Below are positions 33,676 through 43,009 of a DNA stretch of 57,672 nt, one piece after another. A model generated the notes under the pieces. The model saw nothing but the letters and a program-made list of their open reading frames with translations, was not told the DNA's origin and made no database searches. The DNA is from Bacteroidales bacterium UBA4912 (GTDB taxonomy: Bacteria; Bacteroidota; Bacteroidia; Bacteroidales; Dysgonomonadaceae): positions 1-57,672 of the forward strand of contig DHCC01000027.1 of NCBI GenBank assembly GCA_002398875.1, given 5' to 3'. Every line of letters begins with the position of its first letter. Position 1 is the first letter of the stretch. The position numbers were made by a program, and so were the translations under genes.

Positions 33676-36165
33676 ATGGCAAAACGCAAAAGGAAAAGAA
33701 CTTCCGTATCCCAAAAAAAACGCACGGCTTGGCTTGATATGTTCAAGAGCGAGCGTACTCACTTTATCCTGGGAGTGATTGTGGCATTTCTCGGAATCTT
33801 CATGCTTCTGGCAATAATATCTTTCTTTTTTACAGGGGCAGCTGACCAAAGCAAAGTACTCAACGCTTCTTTCTGGGAGCTTATACGGTCATCCACACTT
33901 GAGGTTGACAACTGGACCGGTGCGGGCGGCGCTTACATCGCTGAAAGGCTTGTAAACGACTGGTTCGGTATATTTTCTGCCCTGATACCAATTTTTCTGA
34001 TATATATTGGACTACGACTAATGAAAGTGTCTGATTTTCCTTTCTTTAAGGCACTGTTTGTTACCGCATTCGGTCTGATATGTGGGTCCATTACCAGCTC
34101 ATTTATTCTTGATAATATCTTCCCTTATACTCATGTAAAATGGGGAGGTGCGCACGGAATTCAGATTGAGTCATTTCTGGAGAGTAGCATAGGCTGGCCT
34201 GGAATTGTACTGCTTATCATTCTGTTTATAGTGATTATTGTGGTTACAGTCAGAAGAAGCAATATGTATAAGATTCAGCAGACACTGGTTGACAGCAAAC
34301 CTGCTTTTATCAGAAATAATGAGTCGCAGGAGGCTGTTGTAAGCAATGTTTCTGAAACCCAGGAAAAGGAAAAGAAACCAAACCTTCTGAAACGCTTATT
34401 CAACAAAGCTAAAGAGAAGCTTTCCTCTAATGAAATTGCTGACCCACACGAAGAAACAAAACTTGATGCTGAAGTACCTCTTTCAGCTCATACCAATAAT
34501 CCAAAACCGAAGGAGAGCTTAACTGAAACGATAAAACCGGAAGCTGATGAAGATTTTGAGATTATAGTTCCAAAGGATGAGGAGACTGACACTGTTCTTC
34601 ATGATGGTGATAATAAGAACAGCAAAACCTTATCTGATCTCTCGAGTCATGACAAGCAGGAGGCGTATGATCCCAGAAAGGATCTTTCTATGTTTAAGTT
34701 TCCGACACTTGATCTGCTTAAAGTTTACAATACCGGTGACCGTGCAGTAAATATGGCTGAGCAAAATGAGAATAAGGACAAAATCATCTCTACACTCAGA
34801 AACTACGGTATCGAAATCACCTCTATTAAAGCTACTGTAGGACCAACAATCACCCTTTATGAGATTGTTCCTCAGGCAGGTGTTAGAATCTCCAAGATCA
34901 GGAATCTGGAAGATGATATAGCACTTAGTTTATCAGCTCTGGGGATACGTATCATCGCACCAATGCCGGGAAAGGGAACGGTTGGTATTGAAGTGCCAAA
35001 TAAAGACCCGCAGATTGTTTCAATGCATTCAGTGTTGTCATCCAAACGTTATCAGGAGTGTAATTACGAACTGCCTGTTGCTTTAGGAAAGACAATTACT
35101 AATGAGGTATTTATTTTCGACCTCACCAAGATGCCTCACCTTTTGGTGGCAGGTGCTACAGGTCAGGGTAAATCAGTCGGGCTAAACGCAATCATCACCT
35201 CCCTGCTCTACAAAAAGCATCCTGCAGAGATGAAGATGGTTCTGATTGACCCCAAAATGGTTGAGTTTAACATCTACTCAATCATTGAGAATCATTATCT
35301 GGCCAAATTGCCTGATGAAGATAAACCTATTATAACTGATATTTCTAAGGTAACGCAGACTCTGAATTCGCTCACCAAAGAGATGGACGACCGTTATGAA
35401 TTGCTCATGAAGGCCCATGTTCGTGCTATCAAAGAGTACAACGAAAAATTCATAAACAGAAGACTAAACCCTAATAACGGTCACAGATACCTACCCTATA
35501 TTGTGGTTGTAATTGATGAGTTTGGAGACCTCATAATGACTGCCGGCAAAGAGATTGAGATGCCGATAGCACGTATTGCCCAGAAGGCACGTGCTGTTGG
35601 AATACACATGATAATTGCCACACAAAGACCTACAACAAATATTATTACAGGTACAATCAAGGCCAACTTCCCCGCCAGAATGGCATTCCGTGTGACGTCT
35701 CAGATAGACTCCCGTACTATTCTCGACATGAGTGGTGCAAATCAGCTGATTGGCCGTGGTGATATGCTGTTTTCTCAAGGTAGTCTGATCACTCGTATTC
35801 AGTGCGCTTTTGTGGATACACCTGAACTTGATGAAATAAATAAATACATTGGCAAACAGCAGGGTTATGATTCTGCTTACCCGCTGCCGGAAGTAGTTAC
35901 AGAAGCAGAAGCAGTTCCCGGAGCTGTGGATCTTAACGACAGGGATGTGCTTTTCGAAGAAGCAGCAAGACTGATTGTGGTGCATCAGCAAGGCTCCACA
36001 TCACTCATTCAGCGCAAGTTTTCCATTGGCTACAACCGTGCAGGCAGACTGATGGATCAGCTTGAAACAGCCGGTATTGTTGGAGGTGCTCAAGGAAGCA
36101 AACCACGCGAAGTATTTATTCAGGATGAATATTCGCTGGAGAGACTGCTGGATTCGTTGAATTAA
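33676..36165 (+). CDS. ftsK: FtsK/SpoIIIE DNA translocase
   Basis: 829 residues. A basic N-terminus (MAKRKRKRTS) leads into about four membrane helices (to about residue 195), then an acidic, Lys/Glu-rich linker (about 220-330), the alpha/beta motor with Walker A GATGQGKSVGLNA near residue 493 and Walker B VVVIDEFGDLIM, and the gamma winged helix at the C-terminus (LIVVHQQGSTSLIQRKFSIGYNRAGRLMDQLE) that reads orienting DNA sequences. It pumps chromosome ends through the septum and activates XerCD at dif. The linker is short compared with Escherichia coli FtsK. Confidence 0.96.
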   Translation: MAKRKRKRTSVSQKKRTAWLDMFKSERTHFILGVIVAFLGIFMLLAIISFFFTGAADQSKVLNASFWELIRSSTLEVDNWTGAGGAYIAERLVNDWFGIFSALIPIFLIYIGLRLMKVSDFPFFKALFVTAFGLICGSITSSFILDNIFPYTHVKWGGAHGIQIESFLESSIGWPGIVLLIILFIVIIVVTVRRSNMYKIQQTLVDSKPAFIRNNESQEAVVSNVSETQEKEKKPNLLKRLFNKAKEKLSSNEIADPHEETKLDAEVPLSAHTNNPKPKESLTETIKPEADEDFEIIVPKDEETDTVLHDGDNKNSKTLSDLSSHDKQEAYDPRKDLSMFKFPTLDLLKVYNTGDRAVNMAEQNENKDKIISTLRNYGIEITSIKATVGPTITLYEIVPQAGVRISKIRNLEDDIALSLSALGIRIIAPMPGKGTVGIEVPNKDPQIVSMHSVLSSKRYQECNYELPVALGKTITNEVFIFDLTKMPHLLVAGATGQGKSVGLNAIITSLLYKKHPAEMKMVLIDPKMVEFNIYSIIENHYLAKLPDEDKPIITDISKVTQTLNSLTKEMDDRYELLMKAHVRAIKEYNEKFINRRLNPNNGHRYLPYIVVVIDEFGDLIMTAGKEIEMPIARIAQKARAVGIHMIIATQRPTTNIITGTIKANFPARMAFRVTSQIDSRTILDMSGANQLIGRGDMLFSQGSLITRIQCAFVDTPELDEINKYIGKQQGYDSAYPLPEVVTEAEAVPGAVDLNDRDVLFEEAARLIVVHQQGSTSLIQRKFSIGYNRAGRLMDQLETAGIVGGAQGSKPREVFIQDEYSLERLLDSLN

Positions 36166-36213
36166 ACCGAAAACCGTTTTTTCCGTCTATTCTACATATA
36201 AATTAAGAATACA

Positions 36214-36858
36214 ATGAAACGATTAGCATCAATACTTTTAGTTTTATCTCTTGGGCTGGCTGCAATAGCTCAGGACTCTGCACAATCCAGAGAGATACTT
36301 GATAAAACCTATTCCGGTTACATGTCATCTAACGGGATTAAATTATCGTTCAAATCATATATAGACGAGGTCGGCGCAACTGAATCCGATTCTCAAAAAG
36401 GAGAGGCTTATATTAAAGGTAATAAGTTCCGCGTAGAGATGGATGATATTAATATCTGGTTCGACGGGACCACACAATGGGTTCTCCTTAAAGATGTTGA
36501 TGAAGTAAATATAAGTAACCCGACAAAAAGCGAGCTGACGTCTGTAAGTCCTCTTGCTATGCTCGGGATTTACAAAGATGGATATATACTTAAAAATCCA
36601 TTGTCAAAAACAGTTAACGGTTTGGATGTGTATCAAATCAATATGTCTCCTGTAGCTGCTAATAGTGACATTAAAGAGATTACTTTAGCAATTGACAAGA
36701 CAAAAAACCGGTTGGTGCAGGTAAAACTGACCATGAGTAACAATCTGCTTTACAAAATTGATATCACTGATTATAATGATAACTTCAAGTATAATGACAG
36801 TGAGTTTGTTTTCAATAAAAACAACTATCCGGGAGTTGAAATAGTAGATCTCAGGTAA
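36214..36858 (+). CDS. LolA-like outer-membrane lipoprotein carrier
   Basis: 214 residues. The signal peptide ends near LSLGLAAIAQ. The rest is an open beta-barrel of the LolA/LolB type: residues 40-110 (GIKLSFKSYIDEVGATESDSQKGEAYIKGNKFRVEM) and DGTTQWVLLKDVDEVNISNP follow the LolA pattern. It should ferry lipoproteins across the periplasm; the Bacteroidota genes are commonly next to ftsK, as here (48-base gap). The sequence is too diverged for me to separate LolA from other LolA-fold proteins, so the symbol is withheld. Confidence 0.82.
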   Translation: MKRLASILLVLSLGLAAIAQDSAQSREILDKTYSGYMSSNGIKLSFKSYIDEVGATESDSQKGEAYIKGNKFRVEMDDINIWFDGTTQWVLLKDVDEVNISNPTKSELTSVSPLAMLGIYKDGYILKNPLSKTVNGLDVYQINMSPVAANSDIKEITLAIDKTKNRLVQVKLTMSNNLLYKIDITDYNDNFKYNDSEFVFNKNNYPGVEIVDLR

Positions 36859-36934
36859 TAAAACAAATCTTATATTTTCCATTTACTTTAAATAGAATAA
36901 TGCTATATCTATTTCAGATATAGACGAATAGTTG

Positions 36935-36942
36935 TATCTTTG
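36935..36942 (+). promoter_or_regulatory. -7 element for trxB
   Basis: TATCTTTG matches TAnnTTTG, 36 bases before the trxB ATG. Confidence 0.5.
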
Positions 36943-36977
36943 AGTTAATATAAACATATAAAATCAAAACAAACAAT

Positions 36978-37919
36978 ATGAATGAAAAAGTTCGTGTGCT
37001 GATCCTGGGATCAGGGCCGGCAGGTTATACTGCAGCTATTTATGCAGCAAGGGCAAACCTGGACCCCGTACTTTATGAAGGTTTAGAGCCGGGTGGACAA
37101 CTCACCACCACAACAGAGGTTGAAAATTATCCCGGATACCCGGAAGGTATAACCGGTCCCGAGATGATGGAAGATTTCAAGAAGCAGGCTCAAAGATACG
37201 GCACAAAAGTGATGCCCGGAAGAGCCACTGCGGTTGATTTCTCAACACGTCCGCTTAAAGTTACAATTGACAACGAAAAGGTTATTGAAGCCGACACAGT
37301 GATTATCTCGACAGGTGCCACAGCCAAGTACCTTGGTCTTGAGGATGAAACCAAATACGCCGGACAGGGTGTTTCGGCATGCGCCACCTGCGACGGATTC
37401 TTCTACAGAAAGAAAAAGGTAGCTGTTGTTGGAGGAGGTGATACAGCCTGTGAGGAAGCAACATACCTCTCAGGACTTGCCGACAAAGTTTATATGATTG
37501 TTCGCAAACCCTATCTGCGTGCTTCACAGATCATGCAAGACAGAGTAATGAATAATCCTAAGATAGAGGTCCTATTCGAGCATAACGCCGTAGGCCTTTT
37601 CGGCAATAATGGTGTTGAAGGTGCTCACCTTGTTAAAAGAATGGGTGAAGCTGATGAGGAGAAGGTTGATATTGAGATAGACGGATTCTTCCTTGCTATT
37701 GGTCACAAGCCCAACACAGAGATTTTTAAGAACTATATTGAACTGGATAATGTAGGTTATATAAAGACCGAGCATCCATACACCAGAACTAATGTAGAGG
37801 GTGTATTTGCGTGTGGTGATGTGGCTGACCCGATTTACCGCCAGGCAATTACAGCAGCAGGTACGGGATGTCGCGCAGCTATGGATGCCGAACGCTACCT
37901 CAGCGAAAAAGGATTATAA
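36978..37919 (+). CDS. trxB: Thioredoxin-disulfide reductase
   Basis: 313 residues. Low-molecular-weight flavoenzyme that passes electrons from NADPH to thioredoxin. FAD motif ILGSGPAGYTAAIYAARA, redox pair Cys135/Cys138 in ACATCDGFFYR, NADP motif VVGGGDTACEEATYL, and the closing FAD motif GVFACGDVADPIYRQAITAAGTG are intact. It likely serves Tpx upstream and the repair of oxidised proteins. It has its own -7 element and a terminator. Confidence 0.96.
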   Translation: MNEKVRVLILGSGPAGYTAAIYAARANLDPVLYEGLEPGGQLTTTTEVENYPGYPEGITGPEMMEDFKKQAQRYGTKVMPGRATAVDFSTRPLKVTIDNEKVIEADTVIISTGATAKYLGLEDETKYAGQGVSACATCDGFFYRKKKVAVVGGGDTACEEATYLSGLADKVYMIVRKPYLRASQIMQDRVMNNPKIEVLFEHNAVGLFGNNGVEGAHLVKRMGEADEEKVDIEIDGFFLAIGHKPNTEIFKNYIELDNVGYIKTEHPYTRTNVEGVFACGDVADPIYRQAITAAGTGCRAAMDAERYLSEKGL

Positions 37920-37951
37920 TCCTAAGTTATCAAGAAAACCATAAATTAATG

Positions 37952-37988
37952 ATGCCTCTGACAGTAAAAGTCAGGGGCATTCTTTTTT
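37952..37988 (+). terminator. Rho-independent terminator after trxB
   Basis: ATGCCTCTGAC (37952-37962) pairs with GTCAGGGGCAT (37970-37980) with one G-U pair, then TCTTTTTT. Confidence 0.88.
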
Positions 37989-38000
37989 CACAAGCATATT

Positions 38001-38063
38001 ATTGCCGGTCATCGCCCATCATCGGCTTATGTTCTGTATATTATCGGCTTATTATCGGCTTAT
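38001..38063. repeat. Short-period repeats, three copies of ATCGGCTTAT
   Basis: ATCGGCTTAT occurs at 38021-38030, 38043-38052 and 38054-38063, so start points are 22 and 11 bases apart, in helical phase. Two degenerate units (ATTGCCGGTC at 38001, ATCGCCCATC at 38011) precede them. The rest of the 378-base gap up to 38297 holds the trxB terminator and no other gene that I can see. Confidence 0.6.
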
Positions 38064-38297
38064 ATGCGGTATATATGTTTATATGCCAATAATAAACTTT
38101 CTATAAGCTATATTTATGCTAAAAATATACAATATCTGACCCATGTATTTTATATGATTAGTGTTTTACAACGTACTTCAGAGGTTTTGAATTAATCGGG
38201 GCAACGGTTATTTCATGTTCAGTTTTAACAACCTATATTTTAAAGAAGTGAAAAATATCATTACATTTGTTTCTTTTACAGAATACAAACCACTTTC

Positions 38298-38999
38298 ATG
38301 AAGAAATATCTTATTCTTATACTTTTACTGTTCTCATATTTAACACTTTCTGCTCAAACATTAAGCGGAACATTTAAAAACGGGAACGATTCCATTAGTT
38401 TTTCGGATGATAAGGTTTCATTCAGAATTACAGGTTTTGCCGGACTGTCAACAGTTCAGGTTGGAGAGGGAAGTCATGAATTCGTTGAAGATTTCATGCT
38501 TGTTAATACTACTGATTACTCTGGACCAAAATCCACTTACAATGCACAAAATGCTGCGAACAGCGACACTTGTACCATTAAGGTTGTAAGCATGAATAAC
38601 TATCCTGTTCAGGGGATTTTGGTGGAATCCAAGAATGGATCAGATAAGATTATAGGAGCCAGTGTTACAGGTGCTGATGGCAAGATAGTGATTACTGATT
38701 ATGAGAAAATCAGCAAAATGACTTTTTCTGCTATGGGATATCATTCCATTACGATTGATTTTTCTCCGGGCAATGATTTCGTTGTAAAAATTGCAGAGAA
38801 TGATATAATAGAAAACAGTACTGTAGCCTTCAAGTTTAATAAAATAGATGATGAAACGATCTCTTTGATACTGCTGACTGATGATTTAGATATCAGTAGA
38901 AACCTAAGTAAAGAACTGGACAAACTGAATAAGAAAGCACGTAAGACAAATTTAATCGGTAAGCGATTTACTAAAGAATTGCCTTACTACACAAGGTGA
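38298..38999 (+). CDS. Secreted protein of unknown function with a possible regulatory-like beta domain
   Basis: 233 residues. Signal peptide KKYLILILLLFSYLTLSAQ. Residues about 95-165 (TCTIKVVSMNNYPVQGILVESKNGSDKIIGASVTGADGKIVITDYEKISKMTFSAMGYHS) resemble a carboxypeptidase-regulatory-like beta sandwich as in Bacteroidota surface proteins. The C-terminal 50 residues are charged and basic (KELDKLNKKARKTNLIGKR). I do not recognise the family. It stands alone between a repeat-bearing gap and the convergent yqeY gene. Confidence 0.7.
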   Translation: MKKYLILILLLFSYLTLSAQTLSGTFKNGNDSISFSDDKVSFRITGFAGLSTVQVGEGSHEFVEDFMLVNTTDYSGPKSTYNAQNAANSDTCTIKVVSMNNYPVQGILVESKNGSDKIIGASVTGADGKIVITDYEKISKMTFSAMGYHSITIDFSPGNDFVVKIAENDIIENSTVAFKFNKIDDETISLILLTDDLDISRNLSKELDKLNKKARKTNLIGKRFTKELPYYTR

Positions 39000-39030
39000 C
39001 ATTCTTCATTAACTTAAGCTATTAAGCAGC

Positions 39031-39480
39031 TCAGGAGAGTCTCTTTTTTACGATAGCTGAAATGGTTCCTCCATCAGCTTTCCCGGCTAATTCTTTGGTT
39101 GCTATTCCCATGACTCTTCCCATATCTTTCATCGTTGAAGCACCGGTATCGGTGATTATTCTCATAATTTCAACTTCAATCTCCTTTTCAGAGAGCTGTT
39201 TGGGCAGAAACTCCTGAATAACCTGCATCTGCTCAATCTCTGTTTCAGCCAGATCTGATCTGTTCTGCTCCTTATATATTTCAGCACTCTCTTTACGCTG
39301 TTTAACCATTTTGTGAAGAATAGCTATTGCTTTATCATCTGTAAATTCTTCTGCTGCACCCTTTGCTGTTTTAGCTTCAATAAATTCTTTCTTTACACCG
39401 CGCAAAGCGTCCAGTCGAACCTTGTTCTTCGCCAGCATAGCTTTCTTTATTTCATCTGTTATTGTATCGAATAGTGTCAT
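39031..39480 (-). CDS. yqeY: GatB/YqeY-domain protein
   Basis: 149 residues of the YqeY fold, related to the C-terminal tRNA-binding helices of GatB. TDEIKKAMLAKNKVRLDALRGVKKEFIEAKT, QRKESAEIYKEQNRSDLAETEIEQ and MGRVMGIATKELAGKADGGTISAIVK are typical. The function is unproven; a link to tRNA-dependent amidation is suggested only by the GatB similarity. It follows ftsZ after 74 bases and appears to be the last gene of the dcw transcript, a common arrangement in Bacteroidota. Confidence 0.92.
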   Translation of the reverse strand: MTLFDTITDEIKKAMLAKNKVRLDALRGVKKEFIEAKTAKGAAEEFTDDKAIAILHKMVKQRKESAEIYKEQNRSDLAETEIEQMQVIQEFLPKQLSEKEIEVEIMRIITDTGASTMKDMGRVMGIATKELAGKADGGTISAIVKKRLS

Positions 39481-39554
39481 AGTTGTTGTTCTTTTAAATA
39501 AAATGGTTATAATGGAATGTACTCATACTAAAGGAATTAAATTAATACTCCCTG

Positions 39555-40847
39555 TTAGTCGAAAAGCGTAGCAGACTGTTGAAGTTTATCTGTATGATAA
39601 GTACGTGGATTGAATGTTCGTTCACGCTTAAACACAGGATTCTTTTCCATTGCTTCAAGAATCTTATCATCGTCCAGCTCATCTAATGTAAGTATAAACG
39701 GTTCCTGCCTGTAATTATTTGCTGATAGAGTTTCCAGTCCTGCCTTACCATAATATTTTTCGATAAGTTCCTTATCTTTTATCTCGCGCTTGCGCTCTTC
39801 ATCCTCTTGTATCTTTCTTTGAAGCTCATCAGCCTTACTCTCTTCACTTTTGATTTCCTGAATGCCGGGAACGTTGTTGATAGAAAATCCGGTTGCCAGA
39901 AGCGTTACTTTCACCTCCTTGTCAAGAGTCTCGTCAACTGCTGCTCCCCAGATAACTTCAATCTCATTGCTGAATTTCGACATGAAATCGTGAAGAGCAT
40001 TCATCTCTTCCATCATAAGAGGATTTTCTTCACCAAAGCAGAGGTTGATCAATATCTTTTTGGAACTGAAAACATCGTTATTATTAAGTAGTGGTGAGTG
40101 TAATGCATCTTTGATAGCTTCATTAATGCGATCATTTCCTTTACCGATACCGCTACTCATTATGGCAACCCCACCATCCTTCAGTGTAGTATTAACATCA
40201 GCAAAGTCAAGATTAACATGTCCGTGTACTGTAATGATTTCAGCTATACTTTTGGCGGCAGTGGTTAATGTATCATCAGCTTTTGCAAAAGCGTTTAGGA
40301 CAGTAAGATCGCTGTATATATCTCGCAGACGCTCGTTATTTATTACCAGCAGTGCATCAACATTCTTTGCAATCTCCTCAACACCTTTAAGTGCCTGAAC
40401 AATTTTTCTTGAGCCTTCAAAAACAAACGGAATTGTTACAATTCCTACAGTTAGAATTCCCATTTCCTTGGCTACACGGGCAATAACGGGAGCTGCACCT
40501 GTACCAGTACCACCACCCATTCCGGCAGTTATAAAAACCATACGTGTGCCATCATTGAGCAGGTCTTCAATCAAATCAACACTTTCTTCTGCTGCTTTAC
40601 TCGCAATTTCAGGCTTATTCCCTGCACCTAATCCGCCGGTAGTGTTTGTACCCAACTGAACTTTCACAGGCACGGGCGACTCCATAAGAGCCTGATTATC
40701 TGTATTACATAATGCAAAAGAAACATTATGAATACCTTCCCTGAACATGTGATTAACGGCATTTCCGCCTCCACCACCGACACCTATAACTTTTATAATT
40801 GCGTCTGTATGGCTATCTATCTGAAAATCTAATAATTCATCATCCAT
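39555..40847 (-). CDS. ftsZ: Cell division GTPase FtsZ
   Basis: 430 residues. Tubulin homologue forming the Z ring. IKVIGVGGGGGNAVNHM, the tubulin signature GGGTGTGAAPVIARVAKEMG near residue 108, and the T7-type region with the NADDTL-like KADDTLTTAAKSIAEI are all present. The globular core ends near 320. A linker rich in Glu/Lys (330-375) leads to the C-terminal tail, whose end (PRTYHTDKLQQSATLFD) departs from the conserved tail peptide of proteobacteria. It is 17 bases downstream of ftsA. Confidence 0.97.
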   Translation of the reverse strand: MDDELLDFQIDSHTDAIIKVIGVGGGGGNAVNHMFREGIHNVSFALCNTDNQALMESPVPVKVQLGTNTTGGLGAGNKPEIASKAAEESVDLIEDLLNDGTRMVFITAGMGGGTGTGAAPVIARVAKEMGILTVGIVTIPFVFEGSRKIVQALKGVEEIAKNVDALLVINNERLRDIYSDLTVLNAFAKADDTLTTAAKSIAEIITVHGHVNLDFADVNTTLKDGGVAIMSSGIGKGNDRINEAIKDALHSPLLNNNDVFSSKKILINLCFGEENPLMMEEMNALHDFMSKFSNEIEVIWGAAVDETLDKEVKVTLLATGFSINNVPGIQEIKSEESKADELQRKIQEDEERKREIKDKELIEKYYGKAGLETLSANNYRQEPFILTLDELDDDKILEAMEKNPVFKRERTFNPRTYHTDKLQQSATLFD

Positions 40848-40864
40848 CAGTAAGTACCTTTTAA

Positions 40865-42178
40865 TTATTCATCCTCTTCAGAAAACATATTCTCAAACAT
40901 ATCTCCGAATTTTGATAAAAAACCCTGTTTCTGAGTTTTCTTAATCTTCTTAGCTGCCCTTACACGCTCTTTTGCCTCTCTGGTTTGCGTATCTGAAGTA
41001 GTTTCGTAATCATCATAGTCAGAATCATCCGACACCTCTTCAAAGTGACAACTCTCCTCACCAAATAGCAGCATTCCCAACACCTGGGTAAACGACGGGT
41101 CGTTTAAAAGCTCAGGAGCATTATTGATATGTACTTTTTTGGCAGTAGCCTTTCGCACAGGCATCTTGAACTTAAGTGTAAGGTAGTCACTCATATTTTT
41201 AAGCTGTGATGCTCCGCCTGTAATTATCATACCGGCACCAAGCTCACTTTCAAGACCTGTAAGCCTTATCTGTTCCATAAGGTTTGCTGAAATCTCGTCG
41301 AGTCGCAGACCAATCACCCTGTTTAGTTCAGTAAGATCAACATCAGGTTTGGAAGAGAACGGTGAAGTAAAAAACGGACTTTCATGATTCTCATGAGCCT
41401 TTCCGAATTTTATTTTCAACTCTTCTGCATCATTTTCGGTGATATTCAATGCACATATATCCTTGGTAATATTTTTTCCGCCAAAAGGAATAACAACCAT
41501 TCTCTTTAGTGTCCCGTTTTTGTAGACAGATAAGGTTGTTGTTCCTGCCCCAAAATCAACAAAGGCACAGCCCAGTTCCTTCTCTTCATCGTTTAACGCC
41601 ACAGCAGCAGATGCCAGAGCACCTACAACATATCCGGCTATTGGTAGCTTAGCTTTATCACTTATACTTTTTTCAATATTCGATAATAAGTTTGGTCTGC
41701 CTGTAACTATCTGAAAGGCTGTCTCTATTTTTGAACCGGCAACACCAACAGGCTTTAGTTCATGTTTACCATCAATAAAATACTCAACATCAGCTACTGC
41801 ATAATTTCTTTTCAGATCTGGTGTAAACTTATCAGCTGAAGCTCGTAATTGCTTTATAACATCATCAGAAACTATGCCACCTGATGAAAGCTGTTTTGTT
41901 TCTCTTAACTCCATAGTATGTAGAGACTGACCGGTAAGTGAAACATACACTTTACCGATTTTTTGTCCGGTACTGTTTTCGAGCATCGTAATTAACTTTC
42001 TTACGCTTGCACCGGTCTCTTCTATATTGTAAACCATCCCTCTGCGGATTGAGTTACCCGAGTCGATGGTTTTGCTTTCAAGTATGGAGAAGACGTTGTT
42101 ATCGTTCTTTCGTCCTACAACACCTTTAATCTTATAGGTTCCCAGATCAATTACAGCTATAAATTCTGATTGCGTCAT
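40865..42178 (-). CDS. ftsA: Divisome actin homologue FtsA
   Basis: 437 residues. Actin-fold ATPase tethering FtsZ to the membrane. IAVIDLGTYKIKGVVG (phosphate 1), FVDFGAGTTTLSVYKNG (phosphate 2) and GAGMIITGGASQLKNM (adenosine) are the nucleotide motifs. The SHS2 1C domain follows the first. A Ser/Asp/Thr-rich acidic linker (about 380-405) separates the core from a final amphipathic helix, QGFLSKFGDMFENMF, the membrane-targeting segment. It sits directly before ftsZ. Confidence 0.96.
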   Translation of the reverse strand: MTQSEFIAVIDLGTYKIKGVVGRKNDNNVFSILESKTIDSGNSIRRGMVYNIEETGASVRKLITMLENSTGQKIGKVYVSLTGQSLHTMELRETKQLSSGGIVSDDVIKQLRASADKFTPDLKRNYAVADVEYFIDGKHELKPVGVAGSKIETAFQIVTGRPNLLSNIEKSISDKAKLPIAGYVVGALASAAVALNDEEKELGCAFVDFGAGTTTLSVYKNGTLKRMVVIPFGGKNITKDICALNITENDAEELKIKFGKAHENHESPFFTSPFSSKPDVDLTELNRVIGLRLDEISANLMEQIRLTGLESELGAGMIITGGASQLKNMSDYLTLKFKMPVRKATAKKVHINNAPELLNDPSFTQVLGMLLFGEESCHFEEVSDDSDYDDYETTSDTQTREAKERVRAAKKIKKTQKQGFLSKFGDMFENMFSEEDE

Positions 42179-42211
42179 ACTTTAGTTATGGTTATATTGT
42201 TGTGTGATTCA

Positions 42212-42943
42212 CTATTTCCTGGTGCACACAACTTGGTTATCATACTTTAAATTAATTTCGGAATAACGGTTCCATCCGACAACATTTAGTCCGCCATCAA
42301 CGAAACGAACGAATTTATTCAATTTTGAAGGATAATCCTCAAGATTTCCCATAATTATCCTAAAATCTCCAGCCCTGGGAATTAATTCCACCTCATTATT
42401 AGTTTTAACTACTATTTGCTCAATCCATGCATCCCAGTCGGGATTATTCCTTAAGAACATAGCAAAATCATACAATTCATTTTTAGCAAATTCCTCATCA
42501 ATAACACCAGTTGCAATTGGCACATAAACAGCAAAGCTGGAGGATACCGGCATTATCTCACGATCTTTATCGACATAAAAGTTGCCTTTCATATTTGATA
42601 CTACTCTCAAAACAGGTTGTCTCTGTTGAACAGTTGCTACAATAGATGCTCCTGAAGTGATAAACACATCAGCAGTTTCAATTAATTTATTACTAAGAAT
42701 AGTATCACGTATTGCCAGAGTATTTATCTCGTTGAAAGGTTTGCCAACAGGATAAAGCTTATACTTCTTCACCAAATCCTCAACCTGCTTAGCTGTTACA
42801 AACTGAGTTTGCGTGCTGTCTTTTACTACAACAACAAAATCCTCACATAGTCTGTTGTGTGACGATTCCTTGAAATAGTCAGCTGAAAAAATCAGGTAAC
42901 CAATTACTATTAAACCTACTAAAATGACGAGGGCTTTCTTCAC
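42212..42943 (-). CDS. ftsQ: Cell division protein FtsQ
   Basis: 243 residues. One transmembrane helix (KKALVILVGLIVIGYLIFSA) is followed by a periplasmic POTRA-like domain and beta domain. Divergent Bacteroidota form, assigned by topology, length and its place between murC and ftsA. The start codon is GTG at 42943 (TAGTGAAGAAAGCC on the minus strand); a nearby ATG is out of frame and stops after two codons. In other bacteria FtsQ links FtsB/FtsL to the septal synthase. It is 66 bases downstream of murC. Confidence 0.85.
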   Translation of the reverse strand: MKKALVILVGLIVIGYLIFSADYFKESSHNRLCEDFVVVVKDSTQTQFVTAKQVEDLVKKYKLYPVGKPFNEINTLAIRDTILSNKLIETADVFITSGASIVATVQQRQPVLRVVSNMKGNFYVDKDREIMPVSSSFAVYVPIATGVIDEEFAKNELYDFAMFLRNNPDWDAWIEQIVVKTNNEVELIPRAGDFRIIMGNLEDYPSKLNKFVRFVDGGLNVVGWNRYSEINLKYDNQVVCTRK

Positions 42944-43009
42944 TATCTCATTATTTTATCTATGCAAAGATAGATTTTGAAGTTCAATTAATTATTAAAT
43001 TTATAAACA

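Noticed and set aside
35491..35991. 166-codon antisense frame within ftsK
   Set aside because: It lies opposite the conserved motor and gamma domains; its composition is that of a mirrored frame.
42944..42952. ATG upstream of ftsQ
   Set aside because: It is out of frame with ftsQ and reaches a stop after two codons; the GTG at 42943 is the better start.
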